Of a stretch of 64,000 nt of DNA, positions 26,292 through 38,100 are shown piece after piece (positions within the stretch are counted from its first letter, which is position 1; each line of letters opens with the position of its first letter). Made by a program: the position numbers and the translations under genes. The notes beneath the pieces were generated by a model, which searched no databases, was not told where the DNA came from, and saw only the letters and a program-made list of their open reading frames with translations. Origin of the DNA: Gavia stellata (lineage: Eukaryota; Chordata; Aves; Gaviiformes; Gaviidae); NCBI RefSeq assembly GCF_030936135.1, contig NC_082595.1, forward strand, positions 15,823,930-15,887,929, given 5' to 3'.

Positions 26292-29000
26292 CCCTATAGC
26301 TGCATGCCTCTTTTCATGACTGAGTTCTATAACTTGAGTCAGCACTGGGAGACAGAGATGTTTTAGCCACTGGCACTTGGGCAAAGTAAAGTAGGGAAAA
26401 TATTCTGTGGGCTTAATAATATATATGTGACTAAATATTGTCATCTGGTGAGTAGTGGGAAAGATTATGAAATTGTTTCTAGGAAATTGGGTCAGAGTAT
26501 GCATGCAAAGAAAGTGTCACTGTAAATATAGCCCATTTTTCCAAAGAGAAGGTGTGCCTGTGCTGTAGTAGTTCCATACTATGTTCTCTGAAAGACAGTC
26601 ACTGAAAATGTAATTATTTCCATTACAGATATATTGAGGCATTGCTATAAAGGTTGGAGTTAATATTGCTTTTTTATACTCTGTATTTCCTGGTTTCTCA
26701 GAGGTTTGAATTATGCTGAGCTCGACTTTATGGAAGCCAGTGAGCAATCTTAACCATATGTCAGCAAATCTTTTCAGCAAAGTAATGTTTTTAATAGGGA
26801 CATATTTTTTGTAGACCTTATAGGTTCTTTAGGTGCTTGTAGTTACTATTGCAACAACAGCACTACTGAAATGAAGTAAAGGGAGCCCTGTGACTCTGAA
26901 GCCCTGTTCTCTCCATCATTATATGGAAGGTCACCACTCACTGACATATTTGGAAGGTGAAGTTATCGACAGTGTGATGAGAGAATCCTCAGAAATTATG
27001 GTTCCATGTTGATTACAATAAACACCTAAGAAGAAAATGGTGCGTCTCTCCTCTTCTCCCTCCCCTCCATTTCCTATCAGGAGATACATAACCCTGCCTG
27101 AGAAAATTTCCAGCACACTCTTCTCTTCCAGCCCTATTAAGCCATTAGGTTTTTAGAAGCTATTAGCACTTAAGGAGTTTCTCCTTGCTCTCCGATACTC
27201 TGCTGCTGCAGGCATGCTTCACAGTGAGCCGCTTACAGCCCCATGCTCCCCTGTATATGCTAGATTCTCCAAGTCTGGATTTCTGTCCTCAGGTCTGTTT
27301 TTTAATCCCTTCCAGTGTTCTCCACATGCCAAATTACATGACAGATTGTTGCAGAGGACAGCCAAGGAAGGACTCATCCTTTCCCCTCCTAGTGCAAGGT
27401 GGGTTCAGGTCCTAGAGCAGGACCTGAGTGGGGGGACTGCAGGGTTACCCGCCTTCCCATTCACTTCTCCTGCTCTCTGCCATCCACCCCCATTTCCCAG
27501 TATCCCATCCATCACCATTCTTTACCTCCACATGACACTAGACTTCACAAGGCACTTCACCAGGAAGCTGGTAACTGGTATAGGTTAAAATATGGCTACA
27601 TTTTTCTGTGTGAAACATCCTCAAATCAAGAAAGATGTTTGTTTCACCATTTGGCTTTACAATTGAATCTTAGTGGTGTACAGAAGATTAACTAGTTTTG
27701 GGGCTTGCTCCTGTCTATGAAGCAGATCAAGAATCAGCTTCCAAGAAGCTGATGAAGTAAGTCCAGACTTCATGAAAATTCAAACCCAAATCCAGACTTC
27801 ATCAAAGGTTGGGGAAAGTCCAGAGGTCAGCTTTAGGCACAGATTCATTTGTAGTAAGTGGAATTTAAAAAAGTATTTTTTCATGTATATATGTTTAGAG
27901 CTGGAGGATTTATTGGTTGGTTAGTTGTATTTGCACGGAGACAAATATTACTAGATTTACCAGAATTAGTCAATAATAAATACTGGTAAGAACCAAGGGA
28001 AATAATTTGCATTGGAATTAGTACAGCTCAGTAAAAATGAGATTCAGAATACATAGGCCTTGCAATGATGATATCTATCTAAGCCCCACCATGATACGGA
28101 TTTTATTTCCAACAAAATGTCTGGTGAACTGCAAGTAATTGTTGCCAAGTTGGCCTGAGGAAGAGAATTGCTTCTTTTTGACACTTAGCCCAGTGCTAAA
28201 TAGCTCAGTAGTGATTTACTCTGTTCAGGCTCTTTCACTGAATAGGGAATAGCACAAAAAGAGCTCTAGCGTCATTTATTTTATAGTTTAATACTACATC
28301 TTGAAATCCCCAATTTTTCAAGAAACCTGTGGGAGGTAGGTGCCCTAATCTCACCAAGTTTCCGAGGGATTTATTCTCTGTGGTGCTTTAAATCCTTGTG
28401 TAGAAAACGGCAATTTATGTTGGCCTGAATGAAACACAAGCTTAATTTTAGACTTGGGGCTGGGTCTGTGGACTTCTCATATTTGAAATTAAGTACCCTC
28501 TCAGAGCTTTACTGAATCAGACACTTTTGTTCCTTTTGTGGCTGGCTGTTTCTTTTTTCTTTTTTAAATATCTCTTCCACCCCTACTTTCCTGTCCATCA
28601 TTTTCTCATTCTTCCATCTCCCTCCATTTCCTGCAGCATCCTTCACCCTGTTTTGGCTTTCCATCTCTTTTTTCCTTCCTTTCTCTTTCAGGAATGTTCT
28701 TTTCCAACTGCAGTAAAGTAGTATTGTATTTAATTTCTGCCTTAATTTCCTAAGAGGTGCTGGTAAATCGCATGCTAATGAATTTGGCAGCAAACACTAA
28801 TTTGGGAGGTATTACAGGGCTCAGCATGGGATAAATAACCCTAGAGAAATCAAGAAAAAGATTAAGTGAGATCTTAAGAAACGTATTTGAGGAAAACCAA
28901 TCCAATTCACAGCTGTTTCTTAGGACAGAGAAACCTGGAAAGCTGGGTATGTACCCATGGTTTGTATCAGCTTGATCCTGTCAGTTTTAACCCTGACTTC

Positions 29001-29046
29001 ACTCACTCACTCACTCACTCACTCACTCTCTCTCTCTCTCTCTCTC
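29001..29046. repeat. (ACTC)7(TC)n microsatellite
   Basis: Seven perfect ACTC units run directly into about nine TC units. Confidence 0.95.
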
Positions 29047-31049
29047 CTTTTTATGTCTTGTGCACTGGTTGAATTTCTTCAGGGATTAGACCATAAACTC
29101 CACAGAAGAGAAACTGTTTTCCACTCTATATTTAGGCAGTTCCTATTAAAATCAAACACGTGCCTTAATTAAGGACATGAGACTCTATTGTGATACAGTA
29201 GAATAATTATTATTAATAGTGTGATGATACAGCATTGCTGCAAAATTGGATGTATTCTTAGAATGTGTATCTAAAAGAATCGCAGCTCAGAAGTGGACAG
29301 CACTTGTTGGGTGCTTCTACTTGGACGATGATGTTGAAAACTGGGCACTTCATTACTGAAAACACTGACAAACAAAGAAATTTCAAGGAAAAAAAGGTAT
29401 TGTGAGTTAGAAGGGAGCATGTTAACCATAGTTTAGCATGCCATGAGCATGAGGGAATGCATAAGCTGTGCAGAGGATGAAAATTCACTTTTATGAACAT
29501 TTTTGAGATTTGTCTTTGTCCTAAATAGGAATGCAACCTGACAATTTTGAAATCCTGTAAAAAAAACTTCTGGAAGAAAAATGAGGATGATTGAAATGTT
29601 TAATGATGTCACCTTTTCATTTATGTTACACTATATTCTGACATGATGCTAACTTAAATTGAAACCATAGTGATTTAGAAATTAAAATGTTTTGCTCTAA
29701 AAATATAAAATATGTATGCTTTGAAGCTGCCAGAACATTTTTCTGCCTTTCTTAAAACATTTTTATGGAATTCACATGACTTCAAAAAGTAGTCACCTCA
29801 AAGGAGCTGCCTTTTCAGAGAAAAGGGTTCCACTGATGTATTTTCTTTGACCACCTTTAAAGCTCCTGCACTATAGTTATTAAGAAAAAGCACATAGAGT
29901 AGTGATTGTGACACTTTCCAGTGGCTAGTGCCAAATTTATTTTTAAAACATTGTATCTCATTCTCAGCAACGGGCTTTAGTTTTGGTCCTGGTGCCACTG
30001 TTTTGCTTTAGTCGACTAGACTCCCATCTCAGTTACATGCATGCAAAAAGGAAGGAAATTATTTAGGGTGGTTAGTAAAGCATCACGAGCTGTAATAGCA
30101 TAACAGAATAAGATGAGACAATTCAAGAGACCTGTGCGGGAGCTTTCCATATAGCAGACCACACTAGGTTGCTCCCTGAAGAGAACAAGTGATGTTTTCC
30201 CTGCTTGCAACACTCAGCCCCATTCTGAGAAGAGGACCACTACAGGTACAGTAAAGAGCCAGTGTGCTCTAGTGATCAGATGACTACAGCAGATGACCTA
30301 AAATGTGTCATCCTGTTTTATTCTGATTTATATACTGCATGCCTTTGCTCGGAGACATCACCGTGTTCATGAAACATATCATGAGGGAAGCAAGCACGCA
30401 GTTGGAACCTTTTAAATTGAGAGGAAATTAGTACCAGTGCTCTTGTAAATGATTAAAAAAATATTTGGGATAGAGTACAGACTGACATTCAGAAGGAACT
30501 GGATCTGCAGCTACTGAATTGCTTATCCATTTTTGGCACATTAGAAATCTGTGATTTGTTTCCTCTATATTAGCTGGGAAACATAAACATTCTCTGCATT
30601 ACATAATCTTGGGCAGAGAAGGAAAACTGTAATGATTGGATTCATAAATTGTAAAAATGGCGTTCTCACCATTTATGACAATAAATCACTCTGACTGAAA
30701 GCCAGGCTTGCGTTGTGTCCATTCGGGTGTTACCTTCTGCTGCTTAGGGACAGCTCTGCTCGAAAATGAGATTGATTGGTCTGAAAGACGATATGCTGCA
30801 AACAGGGCATTCAGATGACATTGCCCTTTTCACTGACTTTCCTAAAGACTTAACATTCCTTATAAGTCTAAAATTTTTTTTAGAGAATCATAAACCATAG
30901 CTCCAATCTTGCACAGACAGGAATGCATAAAAAAATGAATCCTCTGATGGACTTTTGTGGGACTAATTTGAGTATTTTTCACACATCACTTTGAGCTTTG
31001 GCTGGGACTTGGCATTTTTAGGGGGGTTTCCTCAAATATTGGCTACTCC

Positions 31050-31436
31050 ATGGAGGTGCTGGAGCGTGTCCAGAGAAGGGCAACGAAGCTGGTGAGGGGT
31101 CTGGAACACAAGTCTTATGAGGAGCGGCTGAGGGAACTGGGGTTGTTCAGTCTGGAGAAGAGGAGGCTGAGGGGAGACCTCATCGCTCTCTACAACTACC
31201 TGAAAGGGGGTTGCAGAGAGGTGGGTGTTGGTCTCTTCTCCCAAGTGACGAGTGACAGGACAATAGGAAATGGCCTCAAGTTGCGCCAGGGGAGGTTCAG
31301 GTTGGATATTAGGAAAAAGTTCTTTACTGAGAGAGTAGTGAAACATTGGAATAGGCTGCCCAGGGAGGTGGTAGAGTCACCCTCCCTGGAGGAATTCAAG
31401 GAGCGTGTGGATGTGGCATTGTGGGATGTAGCTTGA
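31050..31436 (+). pseudogene. CR1 ORF2 C-terminal fragment
   Basis: An open frame of 128 codons inside the CR1 element, carrying the end of the CR1 polyprotein beyond the reverse-transcriptase core. It begins [19 protein letters not shown] (a characteristic CR1/LINE C-terminal motif) and includes [20 protein letters not shown] near its end. The full-length protein has an endonuclease and reverse transcriptase that drive target-primed retrotransposition; neither domain is present here. The first ATG is only an internal methionine codon, so this is a truncated relic even though it has no stop or frameshift. Confidence 0.9.
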
Positions 31437-31508
31437 TGGGCATGGAGCTGCGTGGTGTTGGGTGGGTTGGTTTTTGGTGTGTTGTGGTTTGTTGTTGTTG
31501 TGTGGTGG

Positions 31509-31530
31509 TTTTTTTTTTTTTTTTTTTTTT
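31509..31530. repeat. T22 tract inside CR1 3' UTR
   Basis: Twenty-two consecutive T bases follow a G/T-rich stretch (31448-31508) and interrupt the CR1 3' UTR just before the conserved TTGGTTGGACTTG block. Confidence 0.95.
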
Positions 31531-31597
31531 ATTGGTTGGACTTGATGATCTTACAGGTCTTTTCCAACCTTAGTGATTCTGTGATTCTGTGATTCTG

Positions 31598-34544
31598 AGT
31601 TGTTTCACCCAACATAGGAAGATGCCCACCTCTGTAGTGAGATGCATAGCCACTCTGTAGCGGTGCACATCAATCCGGTGACAAAGTGAGGCACCGCGGC
31701 TTATCTGGCAGGGCGAAGAAGAGGATTTGGACAGAGGAACGCTGGACTGTACTCAGAAGACAGAGTGGCAGCACAATTGATGAAAATAACCATATTGTGT
31801 ACATTTTGAGGTTAAATTTAGAGACATGTTAATAATTGAGACGGACAGATTTATCTTTTCAAAATGTGTTGAGTTTAGACGATTAACAACGCTTATTCCC
31901 TGGTGCCATAGACCGAACAGGTCTTTTGCTGCTTACTGAGGCCTGGCTCCATCACCTTCTCTTCTGTTTTTCCTGCTGCTGGTAACTCAGATGAAGGACT
32001 TCGTGATGCTACTTCACGGTCCCACTCCGTGTTCTTGCTTGCAGAAGTCTGTATACCCCAGAAATTGCTTCCAAGAAATGTTTATCTTCTGTCATCTAGC
32101 TGCACGGTCATCTATGGGGTTTCACTAGGCTTGTGTCCTCATAGGCTTCCTTCCCATTGTTTATTAGTCCTTCTCCTCTACACACCTTCCTCCATTACTG
32201 ACCTGAATTATTTGGAACAGGCCTTATTTCCAAGGGTAATCTGGCTGTGTTTCTTCCTCCTGGTGAGTGCTCAGCCTCATGTGTGTAGAGAGGTCTTACA
32301 GAAGTCCTACAAAACAAAATTTTAATTCCTGAAATGAAAAAAATAGACTGTTTAGCACTCATATGTGATGCTAAAGTAACTGTTCAGTGCATAAGCTAGA
32401 ACTAGTCACAAACTGTCCTTAGAAATTATTTTTTTGTGAAAAATCAGATGGAACTGTTTTTCATTTCCTAAGAACTTTATAGTAAACAGTGAGAAATAAA
32501 AATACCTTTTAAATATCACTAAGATGATAAGAGTTTCCTTTTAACGTTTCATACTGATTTATTTTACTGCCTTATGAAAGAAGTTAGAGAAAAATGGTTA
32601 GATTTAGTGTCTTTAATAAAGATATTTAAAATAACATTTGTCACAAGTAGGTAATTATTTTAACACATTTTTTATATTTGCACTGCTGAAAAATGGAAGT
32701 GTATTACACAGATCAGATTGTTAGTCTATCTGAAAGAAGGATGTGATTCCTGGTAAGGTATTCATTGTGCCAAGACAGAGCTGAGTTGAATTCCTCCACA
32801 GAGCCACGCCACTTGACACCAGCAGAGGCTCTAACACATTCTTAGGGAGCCGCTGAAATTCAGAAAAGTTTAAGAGAAGAAATCAATTTCCAGGAACTCT
32901 AGGTCAGTATATTCTCCTTATTGTTGCACCTTCCTTACTGTACTCCTGTGGGTGCTTGCCAGAAAACGACATCTGCAAAGGGTGAAAAACAAGCACAAGA
33001 AATATGCTGTGGATTAAACCACCTGAGCACTAACAGTCCTGTGCCCCTACAGGGGATTCCCCAGAGCCCTATCGGCTGTGGGGCTCATGTGAGGTTTTAT
33101 GAGGTCCCACTCCTGCAGCTACGCGACTCCCCACGGCTGTGCGACCAGCCAGACTGGCGAGGAGAGCCAAGGCGAGCGTTTCAGTTTACCAGTTCTGTAT
33201 CTTCATTTTCTCTAAATATTTAGTGCAGACTAATTGGCCATCCATTGCCTGAGAGAGATGGGGGACTGGATGAGAATCATTTGGCTGAGATTGTGCAAGT
33301 TCAAAACGATGATTACAGGATTTGAGAAGCAACACTAGCAATTAAGCAAGCAGCAGACTGGAGGAAGTACACTTCCCATTGATTGCACAGGCGGCGGCCT
33401 GGGGTGCTGTTGCCCAGGAATGCAGGTGTTGGGCGCTCCTGAACGTATACTTTGGCAAGTAGAGCAAAAAGGAAGTGGACGTCACCTGGGCCACTGAGTA
33501 ATTTGCATGCTTTCAGCTCCCTCATGGGTACCCGGGAACCTCTAACCTCAGGTAGCATGAGTCAGAGCACTGCAAAGCAGTTTTCCTGGACCTAGTCCCC
33601 AAACCCATCCTGAAATAGCTGCTGAAAGACCTACCTGCTCATCAGGCAAAGCTGCTCTCTGGGAGACCTGTGCGCAGAGTCCTGCGCTGGCTGCCAGCTG
33701 ACTTCTCAGTAAACCCAGCTTTCCTTTATAGCTGGCATTTTCCAAAGGGCTGAGGAAATACCTCCTGGGGCAGCCTCTGTCTGCTCGTGGGATTGGGTTG
33801 ACGCTCTCTGGATGAATCAGGAAGAGATGGCAGCAGAGCAGTCTTGGATGTCCCGCTTTCTCCCTCCGTGGTCTGAAGGCATGAAAGTTTGATCAACTCA
33901 GCTGAAAAACTTGCAAAGTTTTCTATTTTGTCCTGAATTGTTGAATATTCAGATAAGCTTTGTGCAACGTGGCATTTGTATTTATTTTCTCCCTGAAGCG
34001 TGTCAGATGAAATAGAAACACAAACCATACGACACAGAGGTCTCCTCGTGGTTTGCGCTGTTTTGTGCTGTCTTCTGTCGTAATTGGATAGGGCTCATAG
34101 CATAAATCTGCAAAAAAACCCCCATAGGTTAGAAAAGGCAATTGGTTTCTGTCTGACTTGTATTTCACACCATTTGAAAACATGTAGTTGAGTACAGCTT
34201 GCTGGGGTGAAAACCTAGCATCGCTGAATGGTGGGATTTTTGCCATTGACATTAAGTGGGAGCATGATTCCACTCATTTTTTATGCAGTATCTCCTCTCT
34301 TTAGCTCCTGCTCTCCAGTCCTTCAGCCTTTCAAATGTGTACTCAAGGCTGGTTTAAAGGTTTAAACCCGCACAGGTTAATGTTCTTAAATACGTGCCCA
34401 CTCCTGCATTTCAGACCCGAAGACAGTAAGCTCAATGCAGGAAAATCCCCTTTCTCGTCCCGTGGATGATTTTCACACTTACCGACTCAGCTACGGGCTA
34501 ATGCCAGAGGATGGACCGAAGTTTCCTCTGCACGCACAGGGCGA
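31598..34544. other. Intergenic stretch upstream of RHOQ
   Basis: About 2.9 kb of ordinary DNA between the CR1 copy and the RHOQ CpG island. No exon, RNA gene or repeat family is recognised. Distal RHOQ promoter elements could lie here but none can be named from sequence alone. Confidence 0.45.
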
Positions 34545-34905
34545 TGGTGGGGGGGCGGGAGGGGGTCAGCACAGGCGAATTAACGAGCCCGCGCGGCTCC
34601 CGCGGGGCAGGGGCTGCCCGCAGCGCCCCAGTCTCTTGCGGAGCGTGCCCGCTCCCCGGGAAAAGCTGGGTGTTGCCGTGCATGCGTGTGCGGGCGGCGG
34701 GGCCGGGAGGAGCAGCCGCTCCCGCACGCCGGCTCCAGCCCCGGCGGCCCCGCGGCCGCCTCGCCCCGCCGCCAGCCCACGCGTGAGGCGCCCCTCCCCG
34801 CCTCCGCCCGGCCCCGCGCCCGGGCGGGCGCTTCCCCTGCGCGGCGCGGCGCGGCCGCGGCCGGGGGAAGGCGGCTCCCGCCGGGCCCAGCGCGGCGGCG
34901 GATGG

Positions 34906-34939
34906 CGGGGGGGCCGCGCCCGGCGGGGGCCGGCGGGGG
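34906..34939 (+). other. G-rich tract in RHOQ leader
   Basis: Runs of 7, 5 and 5 G bases separated by C-rich spacers lie about 85-120 bases upstream of the RHOQ start codon. The longest spacer exceeds 7 bases, so it is only a loose G-quadruplex match, but an mRNA leader with this sequence would be strongly structured. Confidence 0.4.
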
Positions 34940-35005
34940 CGCCCGCTGAGCGGCGGCAGCGGTGATGCCGGGGGGCCCGGCGCGGCGGAGCGCGCCCGCG
35001 GGGCC

Positions 35006-35166
35006 ATGAGGGCGGGCTCCGGCCATGGCCCATGGCAGCGCGGCGGTCATGCTGAAGTGCGTGGTGGTGGGGGACGGCGCCGTGGGCAAGACGTGCCTGC
35101 TGATGAGCTACGCGAACGACGCCTTCCCCGAGGAGTACGTGCCCACCGTCTTCGACCACTACGCAG
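35006..35166 (+). CDS. Upstream overlapping ORF in RHOQ mRNA (first part)
   Basis: An ATG at 35006-35008 lies 19 bases before the RHOQ start, in the +1 frame. Read through the spliced exons it stays open for 76 codons: 53 codons plus two bases in exon 1, then all of exon 2 (35313-35371), ending at TGA 51026-51028 at the start of exon 3. Its product would be highly arginine- and glycine-rich, dictated by the GTPase codons in the other frame. The context is moderate (G at -3, A at +4), weaker than the RHOQ start (G at -3, G at +4), so scanning ribosomes would partly bypass it. It may dampen RHOQ translation. No function of the peptide is claimed. Confidence 0.35.
35025..35166 (+). CDS. RHOQ: RHOQ coding exon 1
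   Basis: Encodes residues 1-47 plus the first base of codon 48, beginning [12 protein letters not shown]. It contains the P-loop and switch I. The donor is GCAG|GTGAGC. The frame ends with DHYA, exactly where other TC10 proteins continue with VSVTVGG. Confidence 0.97.
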
Positions 35167-38100
35167 GTGAGCGGGCGGGGGGCCCGGCCGCCGGCGGTGG
35201 CAGCCGCCCGCCCTCCCCGCCCCCCCTCCCGGCCTTTCCCCGCCGGGGCCGGGGGGGAGCGCTCGGCCGGGGTTTGCGCCCCCTCACCCGCTGTGTTTCT
35301 CCCCTCTGGCAGTCAGCGTTACCGTCGGGGGCAAGCAGTACCTGCTGGGGCTGTACGACACCGCCGGCCAGGTGAGTGCCGAGCGCTGCCCGCGGCCCCC
35401 CCGGCCCCTGCCCCGCGGCGCTGAAGTTATTTGCAGGGCTGCGGTCCGGGCTGGGTGGCGGCGGCGGGGGGACGATTGATAAAAACCAGCGTTAAAAGAA
35501 AACCCTCCGTCCAGCCCTTATTCCCGAGGGCGGGCGGGCGGAGACGGGCTTTATTTTCAGCGGTGCGCGACCGGCTCCGGGGCAGCTGCGCCCGGGGCGC
35601 CACGGCAGCGCCCGGCGCGGGGGGAGGCGGCGTCCCCGGCCCGCGCTGCGCCAGCACTTGCAGCGCGGCGGGCCCGGGCCTCGCCCCGGCTCGGCCCCCC
35701 CGGAGTGCCGACCCTCCCGCCGGCCTTCAGGTGGGGGAAACGTGCTTGGTTTAGCAGGGAGGGAATTTGCTGCCTGAAACGCGCCAGGTCGGCTAGAGAC
35801 CCAGGCTGCCGCAGCTTGCCTTGTTTACGCTTTACAGCTCTGAAATAGCTAAAAAGAGTTGTTCAACTTAAAGGTGGAAAATAATAAAATGCAATTGTCA
35901 GCCACTGCCTTTCACACAACGCGGGTTTCTTCTGCTATCCCAGACAATGCAAGTGATTCATTTGGTTAAGATTATTACAGCCTGTTGTGAAAGATGGTAT
36001 GTCAAGCACGTACCGTAAGTAACTTTAATGATGGATAAAATGCTTGATGTTTGGAGGGGTCACTGGTATAGCGGCTACTAAAGGGCTCCATTATTCAAGT
36101 TACTTCTTGGTTAGCTTAACTTTCACAGCACCAGCCGTGGGCCGAGCACTGTCCCCTGGGTTAAAGTATTCCCAGCTCTCTGGAGATGCCTCATCGGGAA
36201 CAAAATAGTTTGTGAAGGGCCTGACCCTGGGAGGTGCAGGCGTCTCCCAAGGTGGTGTGGAGCCCGTACGGAAATGCTGCATGGGTTTTTGTAAAGTTGT
36301 GCATTCCTTATATTAAAACTTCTTGCAGTGTGAGCATGTGTTTTGGTCTCACATGACCTCAGACATGCTTCCTTGTTGTAAAGAGCAACTAGTAAGATAA
36401 TCTCACTGGACTCGCATAGTCTGAAGCCGTATTTTTTAACCATGTTATTCCTATACTTAATTGAACAACTGCTGCCTAAATTAGTGTAGCTTTTTAAATC
36501 TGCATACAGCCTTAAGTAAGGGAAGCAGCATTTAACTGGTCCTTTATATCTTTGTTAAGCCTGAAATCAATAATAAAATTAATTCCAGGAGAATTTTAGG
36601 AAACAGCCCCATTTCCAGAAAGCTGATACCTGAAGGGTGAAACTCTTCCCAGAAAGACGGACTTGGTGATTGTCATCTCACTGACATAAACTAGCCAAAT
36701 TTATGCCAACTAAGTGCACTTCTTATTACTGTCATAGTCCTGTTTTTCAGTAGTAATTGGTTCAAAACACAGCTTGTAAAATATTGCTTAAGTAGATTAC
36801 AAAATTAGGATCTAGTGCTCAGGCAAATAAGCATTTGGTTAATATGCAACTGTTTGTCTCTTTTTTTTATAACAAGCATTGGAAAATGTGAAAGCGACCC
36901 TAGCACTTACTGTACATATATATAGCTTATTTGTGGATGCCGTCTCAAACTGCTTCTGCTGGCTTGTTGCTATTAATGGGAGCATGTGTTGTGTTAGCTC
37001 TGTGTAACCTTAACTAAGGCGGTTTTGTGGTATCCCACTCTGCCTGAACGTGCCGAGAGCAAAACCAAGTGACCTTTGGCCTCCTCAAAAGCTAGTAGAG
37101 TAAATTGGCCAGTTTGCAGCAAACAGTAAGCGAAGGTATTCCTCTTGTACTAAGAAAAACTTTTCAGTGTGAAATTGTATATCCAGACGTGTAAAAAGTT
37201 AAGATTTTTTTTTTTCCAAATTCTGAGAAGCTGATATCTTAAGTTTGAATTACAGAACAGTTTCTGATGTACCCAGGACCAGATGTTGCTGGCATAATTC
37301 AGAGGAGCCTCAGCTCAAGTAGGGTGTTTTAATGAGGCTACCTTTACAAATATATCTGGTCTTGGCAAAACTCCCTTTTTAGTCAGACCTCTGGTGCTAA
37401 TAAAATCTTTACCATTATCCCCATCCCACTTCAGCATGTTTGAGGAACTGGTGGACATTTGGGGCTGCCCATGGGAGCCCAATCTCAACATCAGCACAAC
37501 TAAGGAGGGGATTCTGTGTGAAGATGCCAGTCCAGCAATTTCATTCTTTTAGCTGCTTTGTCAGAGAGCGTGCTGACAAGCCTGTCTTCCCAGAGCTATG
37601 TGATAACAGAAAGCTTACTTTAAAGCTTAAATATGTATATAGTGAAGAGCAGAAAAGACATGAGTTCATGGTGCCTTTTCCATGTTGAGGAAACAGCGTG
37701 CTGCATCTGGTACGTGCCTGCTGCTTGTACAGATTTCTGTACAGCTCAGATTCTTTGCTGCTCAAAGTTGGGATTTCTGTGCCAGCGTAGAGTAGTGCTT
37801 TTATTTCTAATTCTGTTACCCCCAAATAGTTTTACTGTAAAATACTGGCCTGATAGTATCATTTTATCAAAACTTGGCAGTGTGTGATCACGCTGGTATC
37901 TAAGCAGTTCAGTCTTCAGTGTGTTTATACTCCCAGCTCTGGACAGAGTACATAGGTACAATCTACAGATCTCATTTCAGGGGGAATAGGAGTGAGGGGG
38001 GTGACCTACTCCAAATCCATTCAGGGAGCCCATAGCAGAGCAGGGATTAAAGACCACCTGATTTCTAGCTGGTGCACCGCAGGCTCATTGCCCTGAAATA

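Larger units (their letters stand above)
18415..31047. other. Intergenic stretch, no convincing gene
   Basis: About 12.6 kb with no exon I can recognise on either strand. Open frames are short and lack similarity. It contains simple repeats (21968-21998, 23278-23315, 25445-25470, 26258-26291, 29001-29046) and a 9-bp stem with a 3-base loop at 27734-27754. It lies upstream of the CR1 element. Confidence 0.5.
31048..31597 (+). mobile_element. CR1 LINE, 5'-truncated 3' end
   Basis: A 5'-truncated copy of the avian non-LTR retrotransposon CR1, in plus orientation. It keeps the C-terminal part of the reverse-transcriptase ORF, the 3' UTR with the typical TTGGTTGGACTTGATGATCTT block, the TTTTCCAACCTTAGTGATTCTG end and a tail of GTGATTCT octamers (31573-31596) where CR1 normally ends. 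No target-site duplication is evident, as usual for CR1. Between the ORF and the 3' block it carries a G/T-only low-complexity stretch and 22 T bases, which are not part of the usual consensus and look like local expansion. The intact frame argues for a relatively young insertion. Confidence 0.95.
34545..35760 (+). promoter_or_regulatory. CpG island promoter of RHOQ
   Basis: A strong CpG island that starts with GC boxes (GGGGGGGCGGGAGG near 34548, CGGGCGGGC near 34822) and covers the presumed 5' UTR, both first coding exons, the 146-bp intron 1 and the start of intron 2. No TATA box is seen, as expected for a broadly expressed Rho GTPase. The transcription start is likely in the last few hundred bases before 35025, but the exact position cannot be read. 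Long minus-strand frames here (34498-35007, 34566-35159, 34580-35089) are GC-rich shadows. Confidence 0.85.

Noticed and set aside
34498-35159. Long minus-strand ORFs over the RHOQ leader and exon 1
   Set aside because: Alanine-, arginine-, proline- and glycine-rich frames caused by GC-rich DNA lacking stop codons. They are shadows of the CpG island and exon 1.
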